The notes: generated by a model not told the origin, from the sequence alone. A DNA stretch of 12,130 bases from Alphaproteobacteria bacterium (GCA_022826345.1 JAJDVB010000082.1:1-12130); one strand, 5' to 3'. Numbered from the stretch's first letter, positions 1 to 6,201 are shown. Translations and numbers: made by a program.

Positions 1-360
1 CTCGATGGGGCTGCCGATGCCGTCCATCCCGATCGCGCCGTAGCCCCGCATGATCACCGGCCGGATGTAGCAGTGGCGGAGCTCGTTGCGCCGGATTAGG
101 GCGAAGCAGGCCTCTGTCAGCTCGTCGTCGCTGTAGCCGATCTCCATGCGGTAGATCCGCGCAGAATTGCGCAGCCGTTTCAGATGCTCGGCCAGGCGGA
201 AGATGGCGGGGCCGCCGGCGGTGTCGTAGCAGCGGATGCCCTCGAAGACCGAGGAGCCGAACTGAACGGCGGTGGCCAGGATATGGACCGTGGCGTCCTG
301 CCAGCGGACGAATTCCCCGTCGCGCCAGATCCACTCGGTCTCCTTGAATGTCGTGCTCAT
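1..360 (-). CDS. ilvE: Branched-chain amino acid aminotransferase, N-terminal part (cut by window edge)
   Basis: A PLP-dependent class IV aminotransferase that interconverts branched-chain amino acids and their 2-keto acids, the last step of Leu/Ile/Val synthesis in the cytoplasm. I translated 120 codons from the ATG (complement of 358-360) to the window edge with no stop. The start MSTTFKETEWIWRDGEFV, the block HILATAVQFGSSVFEGIRCY (residues 26-45), the phosphate-site-like KRLRNSARIY (61-70) and YIRPVIMRGYGAIG (98-111) are typical of IlvE. A GGAG ribosome binding site (complement of 366-369) lies 5 nt before the ATG. The PLP-binding lysine lies beyond the edge. A D-amino-acid or aminodeoxychorismate enzyme of the same fold is less likely, given the FEGIRCY block. 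The gene is divergent from the NusG paralogue across a 511-bp gap. Confidence 0.9.
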   Translation of the reverse strand, partial: MSTTFKETEWIWRDGEFVRWQDATVHILATAVQFGSSVFEGIRCYDTAGGPAIFRLAEHLKRLRNSARIYRMEIGYSDDELTEACFALIRRNELRHCYIRPVIMRGYGAIGMDGIGSPIE

Positions 361-385
361 CGTCTCTCCGGCGGGCTCGAGTTCA

Positions 386-409
386 TGCGGGCGGGGATGT
401 TAGCCCGCA
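386..409. repeat. Short hairpin in the ilvE leader
   Basis: TGCGGGC (386-392) and GCCCGCA (403-409) form a perfect 7-bp stem with a 10-nt loop, 26 bp upstream of the ilvE start codon. It overlaps the outer end of the left arm of the larger palindromic element. It may fold in the ilvE mRNA leader if transcription starts further upstream. No function is established. Confidence 0.4.
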
Positions 410-671
410 ATTCTCACCACGGTCACGGCCTGCGTCGCGCTTCCAGGCGTTCGATCCGCCAGGAGCGGGCCGACAAGCGTATCAGGGAATACGGTTGAGG
501 TTCGCGACGACGCGGTCGGGCGCTTGGGCGCGACCCGAAGGGCGGCGCCTTCAGGGCGACAGGGTGTGTCGCGCCGTTTGCCCGATGTCCCCGCATCGCG
601 CTGCACGGCGCTCCTGCCCTCTCGCCCTGAATGCGCCGCGCAGACCATGACCGTGGTGAGAAGTGCGGGCT
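402..671. repeat. 270-bp palindromic repeat element with terminal inverted repeats
   Basis: The outermost 24 bp at 402-425 and 648-671 are inverted copies with a single mismatch. The similarity continues inward (426-447 against 626-647, 16 of 22 identical) and stops abruptly outside the arms. Further inverted pairs are nested inside: 544-564 against 617-637 (two mismatches), GCGCCGT (571-577) against ACGGCGC (605-611), and CGATG (583-587) against CATCG (594-598). The right half could therefore fold into one long hairpin. No convincing protein is encoded: ORFs crossing it are Arg/Ala-rich and match nothing I recognise. There is no clear target-site duplication at the edges. It resembles a non-autonomous dispersed element (MITE- or REP-like). 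That identity is inference, because copy number elsewhere cannot be seen from here. Confidence 0.6.
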
Positions 672-713
672 CATAGAGCGGGGGCCTCGCGGCCATCCTT
701 GTCGCACCCCATA

Positions 714-763
714 TCTGTATCGGTCTCACCGCACCGGCTGCCACCGCCACCACTAGATACAGA
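714..763. repeat. 8-bp inverted repeat upstream of the NusG paralogue
   Basis: TCTGTATC (714-721) and GATACAGA (756-763) are perfect inverted copies separated by 34 nt. They flank a GC-rich spacer and lie just before the AT-rich promoter-like stretch. This could be a paired regulator half-site or an RNA stem. The arms are short, so chance is possible. Confidence 0.35.
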
Positions 764-806
764 ATTTGTTCTATTTATATTCCCTATATGTTCTATAAGA
801 GGTATG
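752..806 (+). promoter_or_regulatory. AT-rich promoter/operator region of the NusG paralogue
   Basis: This is the most AT-rich stretch near the gene in an otherwise very GC-rich window. The octamer TGTTCTAT occurs twice, at 767-774 and 789-796, exactly 22 bp (two helical turns) apart, with TATA-rich sequence between and after (TATATG 785-790, TATAAG 794-799). A loose -35-like TTGTTC lies at 766-771, but no -35/-10 pair with 16-18 bp spacing is convincing. The phased direct repeat is what an activator or repressor site could look like. Promoter activity is inferred from composition and position. Confidence 0.45.
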
Positions 807-869
807 ATGGCTAGAGTGGTTCTGGTTCAGCAGGTTCCGGCGCCTCAGTTGCAGCCGGTCGGAGGTTAG
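807..869 (+). CDS. Possible 20-aa leader peptide before the NusG paralogue
   Basis: A short ORF with two adjacent ATGs (804 and 807), preceded by AAGAGG at 797-802, encodes MARVVLVQQVPAPQLQPVGG if it begins at 807. Its TAG stop (867-869) sits 2 nt before the ATG of the NusG paralogue, in a different frame, and the last codons overlap the downstream ribosome binding site (GGAGG, 861-865). Translation of the leader could therefore couple to, or compete with, initiation of the main gene. The peptide matches nothing I know, and a 20-codon ORF can arise by chance. Confidence 0.25.
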   Translation: MARVVLVQQVPAPQLQPVGG

Positions 870-871
870 TG

Positions 872-1372
872 ATGAGTAAGTGGTACGTGGTCCACACGCG
901 GCCCCATCAGGAGCAGCGCGCCGAAGTAAACCTGGTGCGCCAGGGGTATCGGGTATGGCTGCCGGTGATGGAACGCTCCCGGCGCCGCGCAAAGCGCTTC
1001 GAGAGCGGGCACGCGCCGCTCTTTCCACAGTACCTGTTCGTGGAACTCGATATCGGGCGCGAGCCCTGGCGCGCCATCAACGGCACCTTCGGGGTGAAGC
1101 GGCTTCTCGCCGACGGCCCGCGGCCTCAGCCGCTGCCCGGCGAATTCGTGGCTGCGCTGAGGGAGGCGACCGGGGCCGACGGCGTGAGCACACCCGCGCC
1201 GCCCGATTTGCAGCCGGGAGATGCCGTCACCATCGCGATCGGCCCCTTCGTGGAGTGCGCGGCGGTCGTCCTGCGGCTAGCGCCGCGCGAGCGGGTCGAG
1301 GTGCTGCTGGATGTGCTGGGCGGGCAGGTTCCTACCCGGCTTCCCAAGAAGGCGGTGATCGCCGCCGCATAA
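872..1372 (+). CDS. NusG/RfaH-family transcription elongation factor paralogue
   Basis: A 166-aa protein with the two NusG-family domains. The NGN domain (residues 1 to about 88) begins KWYVVHTRPHQEQRAEVNL and carries PLFPQYLFVELD (49-60), which closely follows the RfaH signature PLFPNYLFVEFD. A KOW-type C-terminal domain spans about 112-166 (LQPGDAVTIAIGPF...). Family members bind the RNA polymerase clamp and suppress pausing or termination. RfaH-type paralogues act on selected long operons, often for surface polysaccharides. I chose the ATG at 872 because GGAGG (861-865) is 6 nt upstream; a GTG at 869 is possible but too close. The housekeeping nusG normally sits beside secE and rplK, so this is a specialised copy. 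No target operon lies in the window. It converges on dnaB with only 27 bp between stop codons and no obvious terminator. Confidence 0.85.
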   Translation: MSKWYVVHTRPHQEQRAEVNLVRQGYRVWLPVMERSRRRAKRFESGHAPLFPQYLFVELDIGREPWRAINGTFGVKRLLADGPRPQPLPGEFVAALREATGADGVSTPAPPDLQPGDAVTIAIGPFVECAAVVLRLAPRERVEVLLDVLGGQVPTRLPKKAVIAAA

Positions 1373-1399
1373 GCGCCCGAAAACGTCTCGGACAGGGAA

Positions 1400-2887
1400 C
1401 TAAAACGGGGGGGCGTCGCCCGACGCGTGACTCCTGTCGAGGTTGTCGAACTTGGTCAGCAGCGCGTTGAAGTAGAGCTCCTCCTTACCGATCGGCCCGT
1501 GACGCTGCTTGGCGACGATGACCTCGGCCTTGTTGTGGACCTTGTCCATCTTCTCCTGCCACTCGGCGTGGTCAGCCGTGCCCTCTTCCGGCTCCTTGCG
1601 CCCGAGGTAGTACTGCTCGCGATAAAGGAACATGACCACGTCCGCGTCCTGCTCGATCGAGCCCGATTCGCGCAGGTCCGCAAGCTGCGGCCGCTTGTCG
1701 TCGCGCTGCTCCACAGCACGGCTGAGCTGCGCCAGCGCGAGCACCGGCAGGTCCAGGTCCTTGGCCAGCGCCTTGAGGCCCTGAGTGATCTCGGAGACCT
1801 CCTGCACGCGGTTGTTGAGACGCATGCTCGTCGTCGGCCGCATGAGCTGCAGATAGTCGACGACGATCAACGAGATGCCGTGGCGGCGCTTGAGCCGGCG
1901 TGCGCGGGCGCGAAGGCCCGCGATGGTGAGCGCGGGTGTGTCGTCGATGAAGAGGGGCAGCCCCTCCATCGCTTGGCTGGCTTGGACGATCCTGATGAAA
2001 TCCGCATCCCGCACCTCTCCGCGCCTGAGCTTGTCCGACGAAATCTCGGTCTGCTCGGCGAGGATCCGTGTTGCGAGCTGCTCGGCGGACATTTCGAGCG
2101 AGAAGAACGCGACCTTGGCGCCATCGGCGGCCGGCTCGCCTTCGGAGCCAGCGCGGTAGGTCGATGAGGCATTGAAGGAGATGTTGGTCGCGAGCGCCGT
2201 CTTCCCCATGCCGGGACGGCTCGCCAGGATGATCAGGTCGGAGGCGTGCAGCCCGCCGAGCAGTCGGTCGAGGTCGGTGAAGCCGGTCGGCACGCCGGTG
2301 AGCCGGCTTTCGCGCTTGTAGGCCTGCTGAATCATCTCGACGGCGCTGGTCAGCGGCGCGGCGAACTGCTGCCCGCCAGGGTCGATCCGCCCGTCCTCGG
2401 CGAGTTGGTAGAGCTTGTGCTCCGCCCCTTCGATCTGCTCCGTCGCCGGCTGGTCGAGCGGTCCGTCGTAGGCGTCGTTAACCACTTCTTCGCCGATGGT
2501 GACAAGATCGCGGCGGAGCGCCAGGTCGTGGATTGCCCGACCGTAATGTTCGGCGTTGATCACCGTCACGGCGGAGCCGGCGAGCCGGGCCAGATACTGG
2601 CCGCCGCCGGCTTCCTCCAGCGCCTCGTCCCGCTCGAAATAATGCTTGAGGGTCACGGGGTTGGCGATCTGCCCGCGCTCGACCATGTGGAGTACGGCGC
2701 CGTAGATACGGCCGTGGACCGGCAGGAAGAAATCCGCCGGTCGCAGGAAGCCGCTGACCAGGCTGGCTGCTTCGTTGTTGACCAGCAGCGCGCCGAGCAG
2801 CGCCTGCTCGGCTTCGAGGTTGCTCGGTGGGGAGCGGTAGCCCGGCGTCTCGGTTGTCGCTTCTTGCAGGGGGACTTGAGTCGCCAT
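1400..2887 (-). CDS. dnaB: Replicative DNA helicase DnaB
   Basis: The hexameric 5'-3' helicase that unwinds DNA at the chromosomal fork and recruits primase. The protein is 495 aa, slightly longer than usual. The N-terminal DnaB domain begins around SNLEAEQALLGALL (22-35). The RecA-like motor carries Walker A SRPGMGKT (223-230), the catalytic glutamate in FFSLEMS (E265), Walker B IVVDYLQLM (341-349), and the conserved ALAQLSR (384-390) and KQRHGP (460-465) motifs. No intein interrupts it. The ATG at 2887 is the only start that preserves the family N-terminus, yet no clear Shine-Dalgarno precedes it. The gene is last in the minus-strand run, 210 bp after cfa, a gap long enough for its own promoter. 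An insertion-like, Ala/Gly/Glu-rich stretch at about 243-257 is a minor peculiarity. Confidence 0.97.
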   Translation of the reverse strand: MATQVPLQEATTETPGYRSPPSNLEAEQALLGALLVNNEAASLVSGFLRPADFFLPVHGRIYGAVLHMVERGQIANPVTLKHYFERDEALEEAGGGQYLARLAGSAVTVINAEHYGRAIHDLALRRDLVTIGEEVVNDAYDGPLDQPATEQIEGAEHKLYQLAEDGRIDPGGQQFAAPLTSAVEMIQQAYKRESRLTGVPTGFTDLDRLLGGLHASDLIILASRPGMGKTALATNISFNASSTYRAGSEGEPAADGAKVAFFSLEMSAEQLATRILAEQTEISSDKLRRGEVRDADFIRIVQASQAMEGLPLFIDDTPALTIAGLRARARRLKRRHGISLIVVDYLQLMRPTTSMRLNNRVQEVSEITQGLKALAKDLDLPVLALAQLSRAVEQRDDKRPQLADLRESGSIEQDADVVMFLYREQYYLGRKEPEEGTADHAEWQEKMDKVHNKAEVIVAKQRHGPIGKEELYFNALLTKFDNLDRSHASGDAPPF

Positions 2888-2945
2888 GGACGCACTATGA
2901 CATGTGCGTGACGGGCGGCTCTACACGGCTCCGCCTGTGACAATT

Positions 2946-2981
2946 GGGGATATCGTGGAAACTCGGTTTCCACGCTTCCCC
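2946..2981. repeat. Perfect hairpin upstream of dnaB
   Basis: CGTGGAAAC (2954-2962) and GTTTCCACG (2966-2974) pair perfectly around a 3-nt loop, and GGGGA (2946-2950) with TCCCC (2977-2981) can extend the stem past a small internal bulge. On the minus strand no T-tract follows, so a Rho-independent terminator for cfa is unlikely. It is probably a regulatory hairpin or a protein-binding palindrome in the dnaB upstream region. Confidence 0.5.
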
Positions 2982-3064
2982 TGTCCACAACCGCCACATT
3001 ACGGGGAAAACCCCAATTCCCTCAGCTCGCCAGCGCTTTGGGAGCGGACAACCTGTGGAAACTC
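2954..3064. promoter_or_regulatory. DnaA-box-like repeats between cfa and dnaB
   Basis: The octamer GTGGAAAC occurs at 2955-2962 and 3055-3062, with its complement GTTTCCAC at 2966-2973. The 10-mer GTGGAAACTC recurs exactly 100 bp apart (2955-2964 and 3055-3064). The copy at 3054-3062 reads GTTTCCACA on the other strand, 8 of 9 positions of the DnaA-box consensus TTWTNCACA. CTGTCCACA (2981-2989) is a weaker match. Control of dnaB by DnaA is an inference. Another regulator could recognise the same sequence. Confidence 0.35.
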
Positions 3065-3069
3065 AGTCA

Positions 3070-3091
3070 GGGGGCCGGCACGCAAGCCCCC
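3070..3091 (-). terminator. GC-rich hairpin just after cfa
   Basis: GGGGGC (3070-3075) and GCCCCC (3086-3091) form a 6-bp G/C stem with a 10-nt loop, beginning 6 bp past the cfa stop codon. The minus strand continues TGACTGAGTTTCC, which lacks a proper U-tract, so intrinsic termination would be weak. It may be a 3'-end stabilising or partially terminating hairpin. Confidence 0.3.
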
Positions 3092-3097
3092 GCGGCC

Positions 3098-4312
3098 TCA
3101 CGCGGCGTGGGCGCGCTCCCAATCCACCATGTAGTCGCGGGTCAGCGGCGCCGCGTCCTGGCGCCGGGCGAGCTGGATCTGGGCTACCATGTGGTCCTGG
3201 TGGCGGAAGGCGGCCTCGGAGCCGGCCAGGTAGAACTCCCACATCCGGCAGAAGCGCTCGTCATAGACCGCCTTCACCCGCTCGCGGTTCGCCCGGAAGT
3301 TGCGCGACCAGTGCTTGAGCGTATCGGCGTAGTGCAGGCGCAGCATCTCCACGTCGAGAGACTTCAGACCGGTCTGCTCCAGCGCGGCGAACACCTCGGA
3401 GAGAGACGGGCAATAGCCGCCGGGGAAGATGTACTTGCGCAACCACGGGTTGGTGACGCTCGGCCCATCCCAACGGGCGATGGTGTGAAGCAGGGCGACA
3501 CCATCCTCCTTGAGCAGCCGCTCCACCTTGCGGAAGAACTCGAGGTAGTGCTTGACGCCCACGTGCTCGAACATGCCGACCGAGACGATCCGGTCGTAGA
3601 TGCCCGTATCCTCCCGATAGTCGCGGAGGTGAAAGGCCACGTGATCCTGGATGCCGAGTTTTTGGGCGCGCTCCGTGGCGTATGCTTGCTGCTCGCGCGA
3701 GAGCGTGAGCCCCGTAACGTTGGCGCCGGTCTTCTCGTGCAGGTAGATGCCGAGGCCGCCCCAGCCCGAGCCGATGTCGAGCACGCTGAGACCGGGCCGG
3801 TCGAGCAGCAGCTTCGACGCGAGGTGGCGCTTCTTGGCGTGCTGGGCCTGCCCCAGCGAGTGATTGGGCGTGTCGAAGTAGGCGCACGAATACTGCCGGT
3901 CCGGGTCGAGGAAGAGGTCGTAGAGGTCGTCCGAGAGATCGTAGTGGTGGGCCACGTTCTGCCGGGCGCGGCCGATGGGGTTGTGCTGCTGCAGCGGGCG
4001 TACCCATTGCGCGAGCCAGTTGCGCGCCTTGATCACCGCGTTCTCATCGAGCAGATGGATGTTCGCGCCGACCAGGTGAAGGAAGTCGCGGATGGTCGCG
4101 TCGTCCTCCATCGTCAGCGTGCCGTCCATGTAGGCTTCGCCAACGACGAGGCGCGGGTTCAACAGGAGCTTCCAGTGGAGTGAGCGGTCGTGCAGCCGGA
4201 TGGTGACGGTGTCCCCCGGCTCGCCGGCAAAGGTGTGGAGCTTGCCCCGCGCATCGATGACGCGGAGCGTGCCCCGCTTCATCAAGGTCCTGAGCAGGGG
4301 CGCAACCAGCAT
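3098..4312 (-). CDS. cfa: Cyclopropane-fatty-acyl-phospholipid synthase
   Basis: Transfers a methylene group from S-adenosylmethionine to the double bond of unsaturated acyl chains in membrane phospholipids, usually in stationary phase or under acid or osmotic stress. It is 404 aa, a normal length. Visible motifs are HYDLSDDLYDLFLD (123-136), YSCAYF (141-146, whose Cys corresponds to the bicarbonate-site Cys of E. coli Cfa), SAM motif I VLDIGSGWGG (177-186), MFEHVG (247-252, conserved Glu), LLHTIAR (274-280, conserved His) and LHYADTL (326-332). All the active-site residues I know for the family are present. The start at 4312 has GAGG (4322-4325) 9 nt upstream; an internal Met at residue 11 is an alternative. 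It begins only 15 bp after the rplI stop, so it is probably co-transcribed with the ribosomal genes, which is an unusual place for it. Confidence 0.95.
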   Translation of the reverse strand: MLVAPLLRTLMKRGTLRVIDARGKLHTFAGEPGDTVTIRLHDRSLHWKLLLNPRLVVGEAYMDGTLTMEDDATIRDFLHLVGANIHLLDENAVIKARNWLAQWVRPLQQHNPIGRARQNVAHHYDLSDDLYDLFLDPDRQYSCAYFDTPNHSLGQAQHAKKRHLASKLLLDRPGLSVLDIGSGWGGLGIYLHEKTGANVTGLTLSREQQAYATERAQKLGIQDHVAFHLRDYREDTGIYDRIVSVGMFEHVGVKHYLEFFRKVERLLKEDGVALLHTIARWDGPSVTNPWLRKYIFPGGYCPSLSEVFAALEQTGLKSLDVEMLRLHYADTLKHWSRNFRANRERVKAVYDERFCRMWEFYLAGSEAAFRHQDHMVAQIQLARRQDAAPLTRDYMVDWERAHAA

Positions 4313-4327
4313 GGCACGGGGCCTCGA

Positions 4328-4987
4328 TTATTCGGCCGGGGCGCCGGCCGTATCTTCCTCCGAGGGACCGTCCGCGTCGCCGGCGGCTTCGGCTGCGTCG
4401 GTCGTCTCGCCAGCATCCGCCGTATCGGGTGCGTCGTCTGCCGCCGCGTCCGCGTCCATGGCCTCGCCCTCTGCGGCTTCGTCCGCCTCGTCCTCCGCCT
4501 CATCGAGGATCGTGCCGCCGCGGGCCTGAATCTCTGCTTCCTCGGGCGAGCGGGCGACGTTGACCTTGACCGTCACCGTCACCTCCGGGTGGAGCGCGAT
4601 CCGCACGTCGTGGACGCCGAGCGACTTGATCGGGCGGTCCAGACGCACCTGCTGGCGCCTGACCTCGGCGCCGCGCTCGGCCATCGCCTCGGCGATATCC
4701 CGCGCGCTGACGGAGCCATAGAGCTGCAGCGTGTCGCTCGCCTGGCGGATGAGGATGATGCTCTCGCCCTCCAGCCGGATCGCGGCCGAGCTGGCGGCAT
4801 CGCGGCGGTCGCTGTTGAGCTGCTCCAGGGCCTCGCGCTCCCGCTCGAAGCGCTGCATGTTCTCGGGCGTGGCGCGAAGGGCCTTCTTGCGGGGCAGCAG
4901 GAAGTTGCGGGCGTAGCCGTCCTTCACCCCGACGATATCGCCCATCCCGCCGAGCTTCTCGATCCTCTCGAGCAAGATGACTTCCAT
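4328..4987 (-). CDS. rplI: 50S ribosomal protein L9 with acidic C-terminal tail
   Basis: A large-subunit protein that binds 23S rRNA at the base of the L1 stalk and helps keep reading frame. The L9 N-terminal signature MEVILLERIEKLGGMGDIV with VKDGYARNFLLPRKKA (21-36) is intact. A connecting helix (about 42-75) and a C-terminal domain (about 76-147) follow. The protein is 219 aa against about 150 in E. coli. Residues from about 160 on form an Asp/Glu/Ala-rich tail with Thr, Gly and Pro. The start at 4987 is fixed by the family N-terminus and by a purine-rich AGGGG a few nt upstream; the open frame runs on upstream to 5242 only as an out-of-frame reading of rpsR. It lies 62 bp after rpsR and directly precedes cfa. 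Confidence 0.96.
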   Translation of the reverse strand: MEVILLERIEKLGGMGDIVGVKDGYARNFLLPRKKALRATPENMQRFEREREALEQLNSDRRDAASSAAIRLEGESIILIRQASDTLQLYGSVSARDIAEAMAERGAEVRRQQVRLDRPIKSLGVHDVRIALHPEVTVTVKVNVARSPEEAEIQARGGTILDEAEDEADEAAEGEAMDADAAADDAPDTADAGETTDAAEAAGDADGPSEEDTAGAPAE

Positions 4988-5049
4988 GCCCCTGTTCCCC
5001 GCTTGGCGAATCGCCCAGACCGGAATACCCGCGCCGGGCGACGGCTTGT

Positions 5050-5439
5050 CTATTTGATGACGTAGGGCAGCAGCGCCAAATGGCGCGCGCGCTTGATCGC
5101 CCGTGCCAGCTCCCGCTGCTTCTTGGCCGAGACCGCGGTGATGCGGCTCGGCACGATCTTGCCCCGCTCGGAGAGGAAGCGTTGAAGCAGCTTCACGTCC
5201 CGATAGTCGATCTTCGGCGCGTTGGGTCCGCTGAAGGGGCACGACTTCTTGCGGCGAAAGAACGGCCGTCTCGGGAACGAGACCATCGGCACGCCTCCGC
5301 CGCCGCGGCCGCCGCCCGGCCCACCGCCGTGGCGCGGTCCGCCGAAGGGATGCATCCTGCGGCCGTCGCCGCCACCCGGCCCCGGCCGGGTTGCACCGGC
5401 CGGCTGCGGGGCGCCCTCGGTCCGTTCGCCTTCAGCCAT
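5050..5439 (-). CDS. rpsR: 30S ribosomal protein S18 with Gly-rich N-terminal extension
   Basis: A small-subunit protein that pairs with S6 on the platform of the 30S subunit. The core is residues 55-129: [15 protein letters not shown] (57-71), [20 protein letters not shown] (76-95), then [20 protein letters not shown] (97-116) and [10 protein letters not shown]. The total is 129 aa against roughly 75-90 in most bacteria, because about 54 N-terminal residues are a Gly/Pro/Arg/His-rich stretch. I keep the long start at 5439 because GGAGAAG precedes it with good spacing and the ATG overlaps the rpsF stop by 8 bp, the classical coupled arrangement. Internal Met codons at residues 29 and 52 are alternatives giving a more usual length. 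Confidence 0.93.
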   Translation of the reverse strand: MAEGERTEGAPQPAGATRPGPGGGDGRRMHPFGGPRHGGGPGGGRGGGGVPMVSFPRRPFFRRKKSCPFSGPNAPKIDYRDVKLLQRFLSERGKIVPSRITAVSAKKQRELARAIKRARHLALLPYVIK

Positions 5440-6037
5440 CGCTCTTCTCCCTGGCGCCGCTCTCCGCCGCGCTCTCGCCGCTGCTCGGCGCCTCGCTCAC
5501 AGGCGTCTCGCTCACAGGGGACTCGCTCGGGGGGGTCTCGCTCGCGGTCTCCTTGGCGCTTGCATCGGCAGCCGGCGCGGCGTCCTCGCGCGCGGGACGC
5601 TCGCTACGCTCGCCGCGCTCTCCATCGCCCTCCCGGCGCCGGCCCTCGCCGTCATCGTCCCGGCGGCGGCCCTCCCACCGGCCTCCGCGGCCGCCACGGC
5701 CGTCGCGTCCGCGGCCGCGCGACTGGGTAAGCGGCGCCGGATTAGGGTCGTGCTCGTCCACCCGCACCGTCAGGTAGCGGATGACGTCCTCGTTGATGCG
5801 CATCGTGTGCTCCATCGCGGAAATCGCTTCCGGCGGCGCATCGATGTTCATGAAGTAATAGTGGCCCTTGCGGTTTTTCTTGATGCGGTACGCAAGGCTG
5901 CGCAGCCCCCAATACTCGGTCTTGGCGATCTCGCCGCCGGCCTCCGTCAGTATCTCGCGGAACTGCTCGGCAAGGCCGTCCACCTGTTGGGACGAGATAT
6001 CGGGACGCGCGATAAACGTGCTCTCGTAGAGCGGCAT
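5432..6037 (-). CDS. rpsF: 30S ribosomal protein S6 with long RGG/acidic C-terminal tail
   Basis: The partner of S18 in the 30S platform. The S6 core is [20 protein letters not shown] (1-20), [25 protein letters not shown] (40-64) and [20 protein letters not shown] (76-95). From about residue 105 a tail begins, first Arg/Gly-rich with RGGRGG-like repeats (107-126), then mixed charged, then Ala/Ser/Glu/Pro-rich to residue 201. Most S6 proteins are 95-160 aa, so this one is long. The start at 6037 is set by the family N-terminus, with AGGAG 11 nt upstream; the open frame upstream to 6097 shows no S6 similarity. It is the first gene of the rpsF-rpsR-rplI run, with a candidate promoter about 90 bp upstream. 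S6:S18 autoregulation through the leader is known in many bacteria, but I could not show the motif here. Confidence 0.95.
   Translation of the reverse strand: MPLYESTFIARPDISSQQVDGLAEQFREILTEAGGEIAKTEYWGLRSLAYRIKKNRKGHYYFMNIDAPPEAISAMEHTMRINEDVIRYLTVRVDEHDPNPAPLTQSRGRGRDGRGGRGGRWEGRRRDDDGEGRRREGDGERGERSERPAREDAAPAADASAKETASETPPSESPVSETPVSEAPSSGESAAESGAREKSDG
5483..5542 (-). repeat. 15-bp tandem repeat (four units) inside the rpsF tail
   Basis: CTCGCTC recurs at 5492, 5507, 5522 and 5537, an exact 15-bp period. On the coding strand it encodes four five-residue units, [15 protein letters not shown] and SEAPS (residues 166-185). In-frame slippage would change tail length without breaking the gene. 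Confidence 0.7.
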
Positions 6038-6123
6038 GCGGCGCTGTTCTCCTGAGTGTCGGTCGCGGCACATAGCAGGCCGCCCGCCCCGCTCCAAGGC
6101 AAGGCGGCAGACCCAGGCGGCGG

Positions 6124-6151
6124 ACTATACATCATCGTTCTTGCATCGCAA
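6124..6151 (-). promoter_or_regulatory. Candidate promoter of the rpsF operon
   Basis: On the minus strand TTGCGA (complement of 6146-6151) is followed after 16 bp by TATAGT (complement of 6124-6129), giving 4 of 6 and 5 of 6 matches to the sigma-70 consensus. Transcription would begin near 6117, leaving a GC-rich leader of about 80 nt before rpsF. Initiation has not been shown. The spacing and the strong -10 make it plausible. Confidence 0.45.
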
Positions 6152-6172
6152 GCGGCGCTGCGGCCGGTTCGC

Positions 6173-6201
6173 TTGACAGGTCTCAGGCTGCGTGGTCAGT
6201 A
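6173..6201 (+). promoter_or_regulatory. Weak candidate promoter of fabD
   Basis: A perfect -35 hexamer TTGACA (6173-6178) lies in the divergent rpsF/fabD gap, but the hexamer 17 bp downstream (TCAGTA, 6196-6201) is a poor -10. Alphaproteobacterial promoters often have weak -10 elements, so this is offered at low confidence. Confidence 0.3.

Noticed and set aside
400..753. Minus-strand 117-codon ORF and plus-strand ORFs in the ilvE/NusG-paralogue gap
   Set aside because: They run through the palindromic element, are Arg/Ala/Pro-rich, lack good ribosome binding sites and resemble no family; typical chance ORFs in GC-rich DNA.
1373..1427. Rho-independent terminator between the NusG paralogue and dnaB
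   Set aside because: Only 4-5 bp G/C stems are visible and no T-tract follows on either strand.
3038..4183. 381-codon plus-strand ORF antisense to cfa
   Set aside because: It mirrors the cfa coding strand; cfa has complete family motifs, while this frame has none.
4988..5242. N-terminal extension of rplI by 85 codons
   Set aside because: The extension is the rpsR sequence read in another frame; L9 proteins begin at MEVILLE.
6038..6120. S6:S18 autoregulatory RNA motif in the rpsF leader
   Set aside because: The leader can form a small GCGGC/GCCGC stem, but I could not establish the conserved motif by eye; a covariance-model search would decide.
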